This document shows, one piece after another, positions 43,012-51,783 of a DNA stretch of 64,000 bases. The notes beneath the pieces were generated by a model, which did not search any database, was not told the DNA's origin, and was given only the letters and a program-made list of their open reading frames with translations. This DNA is from Pedobacter schmidteae (GTDB lineage Bacteria; Bacteroidota; Bacteroidia; Sphingobacteriales; Sphingobacteriaceae): assembly GCF_900564155.1 (NCBI RefSeq), contig NZ_LS999839.1:3655097-3719096 (forward strand). Reading direction: 5' to 3'. The position numbers and the translations under genes are program-made. Numbering within the stretch: the first letter of the stretch is position 1; each line of letters begins with the position of its first letter.

Positions 43012-45561
43012 ATGACGCATACTTATAAAATAAACGGAATGACCTGTCAGGGTTGCAGAACCAAAGTTGAAAATGCATTGAATGGAATTGAAGGCATTTC
43101 CGCTAAGGTTACATTGGAACCTGCTGAAGCCGTAATCACAATGGATAAACATATTCAGACTGAAAAGTTACAGGAAGCATTGTCGGCTGTGGGAAATTAT
43201 ACTATTGAAATGACTGCGCATAAGCCAATGAGCGAGAACAAGGACGTACATCAACATTTTGATCACGATCATCATCCAGTGCATCATCACCATGACATCG
43301 GTTCTGTAAAGGTTGCTAATCACGAAACAGCTGGTGTGTATTACTGTCCAATGCATTGCGAAGGAGATAAAACTTATGATAAACCAGGTCATTGCCCGGT
43401 TTGCGGAATGGACTTGCTGAAGCAGCCTGTATTAAAGCAGGCTATCCAATTTACCTGTCCTATGCATCCCGAGATTATCAAGGATCAGCCAGGTGCATGT
43501 CCAATATGCGGAATGGACTTGGTGCCATTAGGGGTTGATTTGGAAGAAGAAGATAAAACTTATGAAACGCTTTTGCGCAAGTTTAAGGTAGCTGCAATTT
43601 TTACTGTTCCAATTTTCATCATTGCAATGACGGAAATGATTCCAAATAATCCGTTGTTTAGTTTGATGGAGTTGAAATATTGGAACTGGGTTCAGTTTGT
43701 GTTTTCTATTCCAGTTGTGTTTTATGCAACATGGATGTTCTTTCAACGAGCATGGCAATCTATAGTTACCTGGAAACTGAATATGTTTACCTTGATCGGC
43801 ATTGGTGCGGGGGTAGCCTGGCTATTTAGCCTTATAGCTCTGCTTTTTCCTGATGTTTTTCCAGATCAGTTTAAAACCCATCATGGTACGGTTTATGTTT
43901 ATTTTGAAGCTGCAACTGTCATCTTAACTTTGGTTTTGCTGGGGCAGCTTTTGGAAGCCAGAGCGCACGGTAAAACCAATGGTGCTATTAAGGAACTACT
44001 GAAATTGGCGCCTAATACGGCTACAAAAGTTGTAGGAGATAAAGAAATGTCAGTTTCCATTGATGATATTCAAAAAGGAGATCTGTTAAGGGTGAAACCC
44101 GGTGAAAAAATACCGGTAGATGGAAGTATTCAAACAGGAGAAGCCGTAATTGATGAATCGATGATCTCTGGTGAACCTGTTGCTGTAGAGAAGAAGACCG
44201 GAGATAAAGTAAGTTCAGGTACGATTAACGGCAATAAAACCTTTGTGATGCTTGCCGAAAAAGTGGGGGCAGAAACCTTGCTTTCTCAGATTATCGAAAT
44301 GGTAAACTCAGCAAGCCGATCCAAAGCACCTATTCAAAAGATGGCAGATAGGATTTCTGGATATTTTGTTCCCGTAGTGGTTTTGATCGCTATTGCCACA
44401 TTTGTCGTATGGGCAATATATGGTCCTGAACCATCCTATGTTTACGCATTTGTAAATGCGATTGCGGTATTGATCATTGCCTGCCCATGTGCCCTTGGTC
44501 TAGCTACGCCTATGTCGGTAATGGTAGGAGTAGGAAAAGGTGCGCAATCTGGTGTATTGATCAAAAATGCTGAATCTCTGGAGAAGATGAATGCCATCGA
44601 TGTGGTTGTGATAGATAAAACAGGGACGGTAACAGAAGGAAAGCCTTCGGTTGAAAAGGTCGTTAGCGTAAATCCTGATTTTACTGAGAAGGATGTTCTT
44701 GAAAAAATAGTATCGTTAAACAGTAGTAGTGAACATCCTTTGGCGCAGGCAACACTGCGTTATGGAGAAGAAAACAAGATTAACGTTAACCCCATATCAA
44801 ACTTTGAAGCGGTAACTGGTAAAGGAGTTACAGGTAGCCTTGGAAAAGAGGAGCTTGCTTTAGGTAATCAGAAATTAATGGAGTACGTTCAGGCTACAAT
44901 TGCTCCGGAATTAGACGAACAAGTGAAGTCTGCACAAAAACAAGGGAAAACCGTTTCTTATTTAGCTGTAGGGAATAAAGCTGTTGGCTTTGTAGTTATT
45001 TCTGATAAGATTAAAGCCTCATCAAAGGAAGCTATTCATAAACTTCAACAAGAAGGTTTAAAGGTAATTATGTTTACCGGAGACAATGAAGATACTGCAA
45101 GAGCGGTTAGCAAAACCTTGAATTTAGATGGTTTCAAAGCTGGAATGCTCCCAGAGGACAAATTGAATGAGATAAAAAAACTACAGGCTGAAGGTAAAAA
45201 GGTGGCCATGGCAGGTGATGGTATTAACGATGCACCTGCATTATCACAGGCAGACATAGGAATCGCAATGGGTACCGGAACAGACGTCGCTATTGAAAGT
45301 GCAGCAATCACATTGGTAAAAGGAGATCTGAATGGAATTGCAAAAGCCCGTTTGTTAAGCCACAAGGTAATGGGCAATATAAAGGGTAATTTGTTTTTCG
45401 CTCTTGGATATAATGTTCTAGGGATACCGGTTGCAGCAGGACTATTGTATCCCGTTTTTGGTATTTTACTTTCTCCCATGATCGCAGCACTAGCTATGAG
45501 CTTCAGTTCGGTATCAGTAATTCTGAACTCTTTAAGGCTTAGAAGTGCGAAGATCGATTAA
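43012..45561 (+). CDS. Copper-type P1B ATPase with HMA and two heavy-metal-binding domains
   Basis: 849 residues. An N-terminal HMA has MTCQGC (C12, C15), then a His-rich linker (HQHFDHDHHPVHHHHD). Two HMBD units follow, YYCPMHCEGDKTYDKPGHCPVCGMD and FTCPMHPEIIKDQPGACPICGMD. The ATPase core has the CPC transport motif (IIACPCALGLATP, ~490), the phosphorylated Asp in DKTGTVTEG (~536), HPLAQA, and GDGINDAPAL. The end MSFSSVSVILNSLRL is typical of Cu(I) exporters. It pumps Cu+ (or Ag+) out of the cytoplasm. It is the last gene of the copper block, 18 bp after the oxidase. Confidence 0.95.
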   Translation: MTHTYKINGMTCQGCRTKVENALNGIEGISAKVTLEPAEAVITMDKHIQTEKLQEALSAVGNYTIEMTAHKPMSENKDVHQHFDHDHHPVHHHHDIGSVKVANHETAGVYYCPMHCEGDKTYDKPGHCPVCGMDLLKQPVLKQAIQFTCPMHPEIIKDQPGACPICGMDLVPLGVDLEEEDKTYETLLRKFKVAAIFTVPIFIIAMTEMIPNNPLFSLMELKYWNWVQFVFSIPVVFYATWMFFQRAWQSIVTWKLNMFTLIGIGAGVAWLFSLIALLFPDVFPDQFKTHHGTVYVYFEAATVILTLVLLGQLLEARAHGKTNGAIKELLKLAPNTATKVVGDKEMSVSIDDIQKGDLLRVKPGEKIPVDGSIQTGEAVIDESMISGEPVAVEKKTGDKVSSGTINGNKTFVMLAEKVGAETLLSQIIEMVNSASRSKAPIQKMADRISGYFVPVVVLIAIATFVVWAIYGPEPSYVYAFVNAIAVLIIACPCALGLATPMSVMVGVGKGAQSGVLIKNAESLEKMNAIDVVVIDKTGTVTEGKPSVEKVVSVNPDFTEKDVLEKIVSLNSSSEHPLAQATLRYGEENKINVNPISNFEAVTGKGVTGSLGKEELALGNQKLMEYVQATIAPELDEQVKSAQKQGKTVSYLAVGNKAVGFVVISDKIKASSKEAIHKLQQEGLKVIMFTGDNEDTARAVSKTLNLDGFKAGMLPEDKLNEIKKLQAEGKKVAMAGDGINDAPALSQADIGIAMGTGTDVAIESAAITLVKGDLNGIAKARLLSHKVMGNIKGNLFFALGYNVLGIPVAAGLLYPVFGILLSPMIAALAMSFSSVSVILNSLRLRSAKID

Positions 45562-45588
45562 TTAATATGCCGCTACATCAAAAAAAGA

Positions 45589-45619
45589 TTTAGCAGGAAG
45601 TGTTATACTTCCTGCTAAA
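45589..45619 (+). terminator. Hairpin after the copper block
   Basis: TTTAGCAGGAAG (45589-45600) and CTTCCTGCTAAA (45608-45619) form a perfect 12-bp stem with a 7-nt loop, 27 bp after the ATPase stop. The T tract is poor, so termination strength is uncertain. Confidence 0.7.
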
Positions 45620-45712
45620 TACTCTAGTAGAGATAAACTCATTTTGGCATATCTCTAGTAGAGATAAAATTTGATTTTTATACACATCAAAAATGCCCTA
45701 CTAGAGATAAAA
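45619..45712. repeat. Three-copy palindromic repeat, CTCTAgTAGAGATAAA type
   Basis: TAGAGATAAA recurs at 45628, 45659 and 45702. Copy 2 is a perfect palindrome TATCTCTAGTAGAGATA (45650-45666), copy 1 keeps CTCTA-G-TAGAG (45622-45632), and copy 3 has CCCTA-C-TAGAG (45696-45706). Centres are 31 and 43 bp apart, close to three and four helical turns. No gene here; it may be an operator array or an iteron-like site. Apart from these repeats, the interval 45562-46300 holds a frameshifted ORF, a degenerate repeat and the promoter of the next operon. Confidence 0.6.
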
Positions 45713-45788
45713 CCTGTCTTAAATCAAATTATTCTTAATTACATTTTTTGAGTTAATTTCCCGTTCGGATTTAGATTAAAGGCTATTT

Positions 45789-46051
45789 TTAATCTTCTTT
45801 CTTATTTTGAGGTCGCCTATATTTTAGCTTAAAATCTCTACTAAGGGGATCACTCGAAAACAGTTGTTCTAGATCAGCTATTTTCTTCAAGTCATCATAA
45901 AACTTTCTCGAATTTGGTCCGCATGTGGGTACTTGAACGGAGTGAAGATTTTCAGAAATTTCCACTTCTTTTTTTTATGTTTTAACCTTCTGTTAATGTG
46001 GTAGATAAGGAGTTTTTCCTCATTTGCTTCAGGGGTTCGACGGATATACAT
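45789..46051 (-). pseudogene. Small ORF split by a frameshift at an A8 run
   Basis: On the minus strand, an ATG at 46051 starts MYIRRTPEANEEKLLIYHIN and runs to a poly-A tract (eight T on the plus strand, 45969-45976). After a one-base shift the frame continues SENLHSVQVPTCGPNSRKFY, then DLEQLFSSDPLSRDFKLKYR, to TAA at 45789. Adding one base gives an 88-codon protein. It could be a decayed gene, a phase-variable gene or a homopolymer sequencing error. The family is not recognised. Coordinates mark the whole joined frame. Confidence 0.4.
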
Positions 46052-46082
46052 TAATCCTTCCAACTTAAGCCATTATCCTGTA

Positions 46083-46130
46083 GTACTAAATTGTCGGTTT
46101 GGTAAAAATTAGCAGAAAGTACAAAATTGC
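46083..46130. repeat. Degenerate repeat with GTAC-AAATTG motifs
   Basis: GTACTAAATTG (46083-46093) and GTACAAAATTG (46119-46129) are near-identical direct repeats 36 bp apart, with GCAGAAAGTAC (46112-46122) between them that also occurs at 38080. Short repeated ends like this are seen at some insertion-sequence termini, but no transposase is present and I cannot name a family. Confidence 0.3.
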
Positions 46131-46203
46131 TATTTATATTGCGCTAGGCATTATCTTTTGCCATCTTATTGTTTTTAGATTGGATCATTGATGCTTTTAA
46201 GCA

Positions 46204-46268
46204 TGTTGATTGTCATTTGTTTGAGTGATCTTGGTCACGATGTTTCTTGAATGTTTTCTGAATCTTTG
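46204..46268 (+). promoter_or_regulatory. Tandem FNR-like boxes and -7 element, SDR operon
   Basis: The distal box is TGTTgattGTCA (46204-46215), the proximal box TGATcttgGTCA (46226-46237), 22 bp apart. A -7-like AATCTTTG (46261-46268) has its centre 33 bp beyond the proximal box centre. The same geometry is found at 48398, 53843 and 61278. Confidence 0.7.
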
Positions 46269-46300
46269 GGTTAGGGTTACAGATCATTTATAATCTTGAC

Positions 46301-47059
46301 ATGAAAACAATAGCAAATAAAGTTGTGCTCATAACGGGAGCAGGTTCAGGAATAGGTAAGTCAATTGCTGAACTTTTCGCCAAACAAGGAGCGCACCTTA
46401 TGTTATCCGATATCAGGTATAACAACATTGAAGAAGTGGCTAAAGAAATCAAAAACAAAGGAGGGCTTGTATCTTGTTATCCGGCAGATATATCTAAGTT
46501 ACAAGATGTAAAATCTCTAATTGATTATACGCTTAATAAATATAAATCCATAGATGTTTTAGTAAATAACGCGGGAATTATGGATGACTTCGCTCCAGTT
46601 GAAGATGTTAGTAACGAATCGTGGGAGAAAATTATAGGGGTAAATCTTAATGGCCCATTTTTTACCTGTAGAGCTATAGTAAAGATATTTAAGGAGCAGA
46701 AATCGGGCGTCATAATTAATATTGCATCTATTGCTGGGTTGACTGGAGGTCGGGCTGGATTGGCTTATACAGTTTCTAAACATGGTTTAATTGGACTTAC
46801 CAAAAGTATCGCGTATCAATATGCTGGAACAGGGCTGAAGTGTAATGCAATTGCACCTGGGGGAGTTGAAACCAATATCATGCATGATGTAGAACCTAAT
46901 CCTTTTGGCTACAGTAGAATGAATGCAGGGACAGGGAATATGCCTGAGGCTGGAACTCCGGATGATATTGCTGAATTAGCCTTGTTTCTCGCTTCAGCTA
47001 AGTCAGGATTTATAAATGGGGCTGTCATGGTTGCAGATGGCGGTTGGACTGCGTATTAA
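46301..47059 (+). CDS. Short-chain dehydrogenase/reductase (SDR)
   Basis: 252 residues, a classical SDR. The cofactor motif TGAGSGIG (11-18), DI after beta 3, NNAG in VDVLVNNAGIMDDFAPVEDV, INIASIAG with the catalytic Ser region, and YTVSKHG (Y156, K160) are all present. The Rossmann beta 2 ends in SDIRYNN, with Asp suggesting NAD(H) preference. The substrate is not known; the FabG-like look is shared by many. It is the first gene of a three-gene unit with DUF308 and LOG genes, behind the tandem FNR-like boxes. Confidence 0.93.
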   Translation: MKTIANKVVLITGAGSGIGKSIAELFAKQGAHLMLSDIRYNNIEEVAKEIKNKGGLVSCYPADISKLQDVKSLIDYTLNKYKSIDVLVNNAGIMDDFAPVEDVSNESWEKIIGVNLNGPFFTCRAIVKIFKEQKSGVIINIASIAGLTGGRAGLAYTVSKHGLIGLTKSIAYQYAGTGLKCNAIAPGGVETNIMHDVEPNPFGYSRMNAGTGNMPEAGTPDDIAELALFLASAKSGFINGAVMVADGGWTAY

Positions 47060-47077
47060 ATTTAATGAACTACTAGG

Positions 47078-47647
47078 ATGAGGAAAAAAGAGTATTTCAA
47101 CGAGGGTGAGTCTGCTGCACAATATTGGTGGTTGATGTTTTGTGCTGGTATTTTATTCTTGGGCTTGGGTGCGTGGATACTGGCATCTCCTGTATCTTCA
47201 TATTTGTCTTTAAGTTTATTATTTGCATTCGGAATGATTTTTTCGGGCTTATTTGAATTGGTATTTGCGATTGGTAACCGCAAAAGGCTTCATGGCTGGG
47301 GATGGACTATGACTGGAGGTCTTATTGATGTTGTTTTAGGCAGCTATCTTTTAAATTACCCTTTGTTGACGATGGTGGTGATGCCGGTAATCATTGGCTT
47401 GTGGATGTTATTCAGAGGTTTTATGGCTATTGGTAATTCTATTGAATTGCGTGCCTATGGTGTTTTGGATTGGGTTTGGCTGCTGTTAACGGGTATACTA
47501 ATCGTTGTTTTATCATTACTCATAATTGGACATCCTCTATTTGCAGCTATAAATATTGTAATGTGGACTGCTTTTGCATTTATTTTATCTGGAATCTTTA
47601 GAATTTTTTTGTCCCTACAACTCCGAAAGTTTAAGAAGTCTAATTGA
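47078..47647 (+). CDS. DUF308/HdeD-family membrane protein
   Basis: 189 residues with six predicted membrane segments, e.g. WLMFCAGILFLGLGAWILASPVSSYLSLSLLFAFGMIFSGLFELV and WVWLLLTGILIVVLSLLIIG. This is the repeated two-helix pattern of HdeD-like acid-stress proteins. It lies 18 bp after the SDR gene in the same operon. HdeD gives acid resistance at high density in E. coli; the role here is inferred to be envelope stress. Confidence 0.9.
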   Translation: MRKKEYFNEGESAAQYWWLMFCAGILFLGLGAWILASPVSSYLSLSLLFAFGMIFSGLFELVFAIGNRKRLHGWGWTMTGGLIDVVLGSYLLNYPLLTMVVMPVIIGLWMLFRGFMAIGNSIELRAYGVLDWVWLLLTGILIVVLSLLIIGHPLFAAINIVMWTAFAFILSGIFRIFLSLQLRKFKKSN

Positions 47648-47669
47648 TACTTAATATTTTATTGCTGCA

Positions 47670-48389
47670 ATGAATAAATCGGAAATAATTTTTCTAGATG
47701 GCCCTCAGTCAAGATGGAAAGAGCTGCTGTTTACTTTAAAAACCATGAGGGAATTTATACGTGGTTTTAGAAAGCTGCACTTCCTGGGGCCTTGTATAAC
47801 TATTTTTGGCTCGGCCCGATTTACCGAGGGGCATCAGTATTATGATTTAACCAGGAAAGCAGCCGCAGAATTCGCGAAATTAGGATTTACCATTATGACC
47901 GGAGGTGGGCCAGGTTTAATGGAAGCCGCCAATAGAGGAGCTAAAGATGTCAATGGGAGATCAGTTGGCTGTAACATACAGCTTCCCAAGGAACAGAAAC
48001 CCAATCCTTATCTTGACAAGTGGGTATATATTCATCATTTTTTTATACGAAAGGTCTTACTTGTTAAATATTCTTTTGCCTTTGTTGTAATGCCCGGAGG
48101 ATATGGGACATTGGATGAGTTTTTTGAGGCACTTACTTTAATACAGACCCATAAGATCAACAATTTTCCAATCGTGATTTTTGGAAAAGCCTATCATAAT
48201 GAGCTTATGGAGCATATTTCGCAAATGCAGAAAGCTGCTACTATAACACCTGATGATACTCAGTTATTCTTGGTCACTGACAGCCTAGAAGAGGCAGTGG
48301 AGTTGATCAAAGAAAAAAGTATAAAACAATATGGACTATTGCCGGAAAGAAAAATAAAGCCATTTAGCTGGCTTTTTGAAAATCGCTAG
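47670..48389 (+). CDS. LOG-family (TIGR00730) Rossmann-fold nucleotide hydrolase
   Basis: 239 residues. The family signatures are GGGPGLMEAANRGAKDV (about residue 76) and PGGYGTLDEFFEALTLIQTHKI (about 135), with FGSARFTEGHQYYDLTRKAA before them. Members are nucleoside-5'-monophosphate phosphoribohydrolases, known as LOG in plants and PpnN-like in bacteria. It would cleave the base from AMP/GMP or related nucleotides, possibly for purine salvage in stress. It is the last gene of the 46301 unit, 22 bp after DUF308. Confidence 0.92.
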   Translation: MNKSEIIFLDGPQSRWKELLFTLKTMREFIRGFRKLHFLGPCITIFGSARFTEGHQYYDLTRKAAAEFAKLGFTIMTGGGPGLMEAANRGAKDVNGRSVGCNIQLPKEQKPNPYLDKWVYIHHFFIRKVLLVKYSFAFVVMPGGYGTLDEFFEALTLIQTHKINNFPIVIFGKAYHNELMEHISQMQKAATITPDDTQLFLVTDSLEEAVELIKEKSIKQYGLLPERKIKPFSWLFENR

Positions 48390-48397
48390 TTATGTCA

Positions 48398-48462
48398 TGT
48401 CTAAGGTCATGACTAAAAATGATTGCTGTCATTGTTTAAGCGTTTGACAGATAGGAACTTTA
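48398..48462 (+). promoter_or_regulatory. Tandem FNR-like boxes and -7 element, L,D-transpeptidase/Usp operon
   Basis: The distal box is TGTCtaagGTCA (48398-48409), the proximal box TGATtgctGTCA (48420-48431), 22 bp apart. The -7-like GAACTTTA (48455-48462) is centred 33 bp beyond the proximal centre. The proximal 12-mer is identical to the one at 53865. Confidence 0.7.
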
Positions 48463-48482
48463 ATTAATTAAATGATTGGATC

Positions 48483-49991
48483 ATGATATTACTTACTAAC
48501 ATTTCTTTTATTGCTAAAATGAAAGTGCGTTTAACATTGTCATTGCTTGTAATGCTGTATTTTATGGTTCCATCAGTGGCAATGGCTTTAAGTCCTGAAC
48601 GCAAGAGCGCTGCTAGGGATAATGATACTTCGGTAACTGATGTGATAAGAAGTGTGATTGCTGAAAATACAGGGGAAAAGGTGTTTCATTATCCTAAATC
48701 TCTAGAACGGTTTTATAGCAAATCTCAATTTCAACCCAAATGGATTAAGCCGGATAAGGATAATCGGAAAAGCTGGGCGGCTTTGCTAATGTTGGATTGT
48801 GTATTGCAATTTGGATTGAACCATAATGATTATCATCCTAAGGAACTTTTATTCACTTCGATGCACGATATTTTGGAAAAACCCTTAACAGTAAGTGCTA
48901 GTCAGAAGGCCTGGTTTGATATGTTGTTGAGTGATGCGTTGATCACTTTTATGAATCATTTGCATTTTGGAAAGCTCAATCCGGTTTTTACGCCTGCTAT
49001 TGTAGATAAAGGGGAGGTAGCAGGCTTTTGCGCGGAAGATATTTTGGCAGATGCGATGATACAAAATGATTTTAAGAGTGGGGTGCTCAACGTACAGCCA
49101 AAAGTCAAAGAATATGTACTGATGCAAGATTACATGAAGCTCTTGAAAGGCCAATATGTAGGCGATTGTTATGAAGCTCCGGAAGGGATTGTGAGAAAAT
49201 TAGCGATTAACATGGAGCGATTGCGTTGGGCAACCATTAATGAAGATTCGTTTATTCAGATTAATATACCATCATATACTTTGAAATTACATGTGCCGGA
49301 TTCCACTTACAGGTTTAAAGTTGTGGTGGGGAAGCCAGCTAGTCCGACTCCGGTATTGAATAGCTCTATTTCCTATTTCTCTACTGCTCCGGATTGGAAA
49401 GTGCCTGCAAAAATATTTGTGAAAGAAATGTTGCCTAGAGCATTAAAGGATCCACAGTATCTGGAGAACAATCATCTTGCAATTTATGACGGTAAGGGAA
49501 ACTTTGTTGTTGCAACTAAAGACAGTTTAATGTTGGTAAGAAAGAATCCTGGTAAGTATTATATGAGGCAGTCGGCAGGATGCGATAATGCGCTTGGACT
49601 GGTTGTTTTTAGATTTCAGAACCCCTTTAGTATTTATTTACACGATACGCCGGAGCAACAGTTTTTTGATCGTGAAGTAAGGGCTTTAAGTCATGGTTGT
49701 ATCAGGGTTCAATATGCTGAAAAGCTTGCTTCTATTTTACTCACTTTGGATGGGCAAGAGAATAAAATAAAGCTGCTACACCAGACAATGGGTAATTATC
49801 AGCCTCAAAATTTTAACTTAAGAAAATCTGTTCCTTTAATAATTACTTATCTGACTTGCGAGGTCGGGGAGATAGGTGTTGTTGAATATGATGATATCTA
49901 TAAAAAGGACAAAGCATTGGAACTTGCTTTTTATGCAGGAGAAATCTCTTCTCCTGCAAAAGAATTGAATATAAAAAGTATTAACCGCTAA
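48483..49991 (+). CDS. Murein L,D-transpeptidase (YkuD domain), YcbB-like
   Basis: 502 residues. A signal peptide is best read from an internal ATG at 48519 (MKVRLTLSLLVMLYFMVPSVAMA); the 48483 start adds 12 residues. The N-terminal part has FYSKSQFQPKWIKPDKDN and NHNDYHPKEL, as in YcbB-type enzymes. The YkuD domain has IQINIPSYTLKLHVPDSTYRFKVVVGKPASPTPVLNSSISY, LHDTPEQQFF and the catalytic SHGCIRV (Cys ~406). It makes 3-3 cross-links in peptidoglycan, a known response to envelope stress or slow growth. It leads a four-gene unit with three Usp genes, behind the tandem boxes. Confidence 0.92.
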   Translation: MILLTNISFIAKMKVRLTLSLLVMLYFMVPSVAMALSPERKSAARDNDTSVTDVIRSVIAENTGEKVFHYPKSLERFYSKSQFQPKWIKPDKDNRKSWAALLMLDCVLQFGLNHNDYHPKELLFTSMHDILEKPLTVSASQKAWFDMLLSDALITFMNHLHFGKLNPVFTPAIVDKGEVAGFCAEDILADAMIQNDFKSGVLNVQPKVKEYVLMQDYMKLLKGQYVGDCYEAPEGIVRKLAINMERLRWATINEDSFIQINIPSYTLKLHVPDSTYRFKVVVGKPASPTPVLNSSISYFSTAPDWKVPAKIFVKEMLPRALKDPQYLENNHLAIYDGKGNFVVATKDSLMLVRKNPGKYYMRQSAGCDNALGLVVFRFQNPFSIYLHDTPEQQFFDREVRALSHGCIRVQYAEKLASILLTLDGQENKIKLLHQTMGNYQPQNFNLRKSVPLIITYLTCEVGEIGVVEYDDIYKKDKALELAFYAGEISSPAKELNIKSINR

Positions 49992-50001
49992 ATATGATCT
50001 G

Positions 50002-50886
50002 ATGAAAACGATTTTATTACCAACGGATTTCTCTTTAGCTGCTAAAAATGCAGCACGATATGCAATGCATCTTGCCAAGGAGATGAGGGCAAACCTCAAG
50101 TTGTGCAATGCTGTTATGTTACCAGTTGAAATCCCGCTGGCTGGACATGTTTCTGTCCCTATAGCCGCTATTGAAACTTTAGAGCAGGATACAGAAGAGA
50201 AATTAAAACATTTGGCAGAAAAGATGAGTGAACTGGATCAGTTGGAAACAGCTAATGATACCTATCATCCGCTAGTGGCATATGGCGCCGGAATGGGTTC
50301 GGTAACTGGTGTGGTTAAAAGTTTTATGGCGGATCACAATATCAGTTTAGTGGTTATGGGAACGAAAGGGGCTGGAGGATTAAGTCAATTTTTACTGGGG
50401 AGTAGTAGCCGTGCGATGGTTGAAGCGGCAACCTTTCCGGTTTTATTTGTTCCACCTGAGGCAAGTTATAATAAAATAATCAAGATTGCGTTTGCCACGG
50501 ATTTAAGCAAACAAGATATAGCAGTTATTCATGTCCTTGCGAGTTTTGCCAGAACATTTAATGCGGAGATTTTGCTTGCGCATATCAGTAATCAGTTGCC
50601 AGACAGTCAGATGAGTTCGAAGAAAAAAATTGATGAATTTTTAAACGAAATCACCAATAGTGTGAATTATCATAAAATTTATTACCAGCATGTCCTTGAT
50701 GAGACTGTGGATGAGGGCCTGGACTGGCTGAGCAAATATGGACAGATTCAAATCTTGGCTATGGTTCACCATAAACATGATCTACTTTATAGATTGTTTA
50801 ATGGAAGTCATACGCAAAGGCTTAGAAGAAAAGTAGATATTCCCTTACTGGTGTTTCCTCCCGATTGTTTAAATAAGGTTTTATAA
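50002..50886 (+). CDS. Tandem universal stress protein (UspA)
   Basis: 294 residues, two Usp domains. Domain 1 starts MKTILLPTDFSLAAKNAARYAMHLAKEM and has VVMGTKGAGGLSQFLLGSSSRAMVEAATFPVLFVP, with the G-x2-G-x9-G-S/T nucleotide loop. Domain 2 starts KIAFATDLSKQDIAVIHVLASFA and ends LFNGSHTQRLRRKVDIPLLVFP. ATP binding is likely in domain 1. The gene begins 10 bp after the transpeptidase stop. Confidence 0.93.
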   Translation: MKTILLPTDFSLAAKNAARYAMHLAKEMRANLKLCNAVMLPVEIPLAGHVSVPIAAIETLEQDTEEKLKHLAEKMSELDQLETANDTYHPLVAYGAGMGSVTGVVKSFMADHNISLVVMGTKGAGGLSQFLLGSSSRAMVEAATFPVLFVPPEASYNKIIKIAFATDLSKQDIAVIHVLASFARTFNAEILLAHISNQLPDSQMSSKKKIDEFLNEITNSVNYHKIYYQHVLDETVDEGLDWLSKYGQIQILAMVHHKHDLLYRLFNGSHTQRLRRKVDIPLLVFPPDCLNKVL

Positions 50887-50903
50887 AGTAATTATTTTTT
50901 CCA

Positions 50904-51776
50904 ATGAAAAAGATCTTAGTACCAACAGACTTCTCTGTGCCAGCAGAAAATGCTGCCCGTTATGCTTTGGCATTAGCAAAAGAATTGAAAGCAGATGTTT
51001 TGATTTGTAATGCTTTTAAGGTGCCAGCAGAAGCGCCCATGGCATCGCGGGTGGCCTGGCCGTTAATGAATTATGCTGAGCTAAAGCAAGAAGCAACTAG
51101 TGAACTGGATTCACTAGTGAAATCGCTTTCTAATTCCTTTTGTTCTCAAGAGGGTGAATATTGTCCTAATTTGACTTATGAAAGTAGTTTAGGTAGTGTT
51201 TGGGAGGTGGTTTCTATGCTTGTTGAAAAGGAGAAAATAGATTTAGTAGTAATGGGGGGTGCAGGGGCCGGCGGACTTACCCAATTGCTTTTGGGAAGTA
51301 ATAGCAGGGAAATGATTGAAAGAGCAAATTTTCCTCTTTTACTAATACCTTTTGAAGCTGGGTTTAAAAAGGTTAAAAAGATTGTGTTTGCTAGCGATCT
51401 GAGCAAAGATGAACTGGAACCATTAAAGGTTTTAAGTGGTTTTGCCTCTCAATTAGGCTCAAGAATGGTAATTGCGCATATTACCAATAAAGAGGTTGAT
51501 CCTGATGGCAAGCAGCAGGATGAAATAAATGTTTTTTTTCAGGATGTCATAGCAAAAATCAATATTCCAGATATCCAATATGAATATATATGGAACATTG
51601 ACATTGATAATGGACTGGATTGGCTTTCTGAAGAAAAGGATGTCGATATGATTGTACTCACACATCATCGGCATCATGCTCTTTATAGGATGTTTGTGGG
51701 TAGTCATACGCAAAAATTATCCAGACATACTAAAATTCCGTTGTTGATGTTTCCGATACATTCTAAATCTAAGTAA
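50904..51776 (+). CDS. Tandem universal stress protein (UspA), second
   Basis: 290 residues and clearly a paralogue of the previous gene, with the same two-domain layout: KKILVPTDFSVPAENAARYALALAKELKAD, VVMGGAGAGGLTQLLLGSNSREMIERANFPLLLIP, then IVFASDLSKDELEPLKVLSGFAS and MFVGSHTQKLSRHTKIPLLMFP. It lies 17 bp downstream in the same operon. The tandem copies suggest a local duplication. Confidence 0.93.
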   Translation: MKKILVPTDFSVPAENAARYALALAKELKADVLICNAFKVPAEAPMASRVAWPLMNYAELKQEATSELDSLVKSLSNSFCSQEGEYCPNLTYESSLGSVWEVVSMLVEKEKIDLVVMGGAGAGGLTQLLLGSNSREMIERANFPLLLIPFEAGFKKVKKIVFASDLSKDELEPLKVLSGFASQLGSRMVIAHITNKEVDPDGKQQDEINVFFQDVIAKINIPDIQYEYIWNIDIDNGLDWLSEEKDVDMIVLTHHRHHALYRMFVGSHTQKLSRHTKIPLLMFPIHSKSK

Positions 51777-51783
51777 AGAAATT

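Noticed and set aside
46028..46039. TCAGGGGTTCGA also occurs in the tRNA-Arg T arm, suggesting attachment sites of an island from 34.2 to 46.0 kb
   Set aside because: The match is 12 bp, lies in the 5' side of the T arm and not at the tRNA 3' end, and no integrase is present. Chance is a fair explanation.
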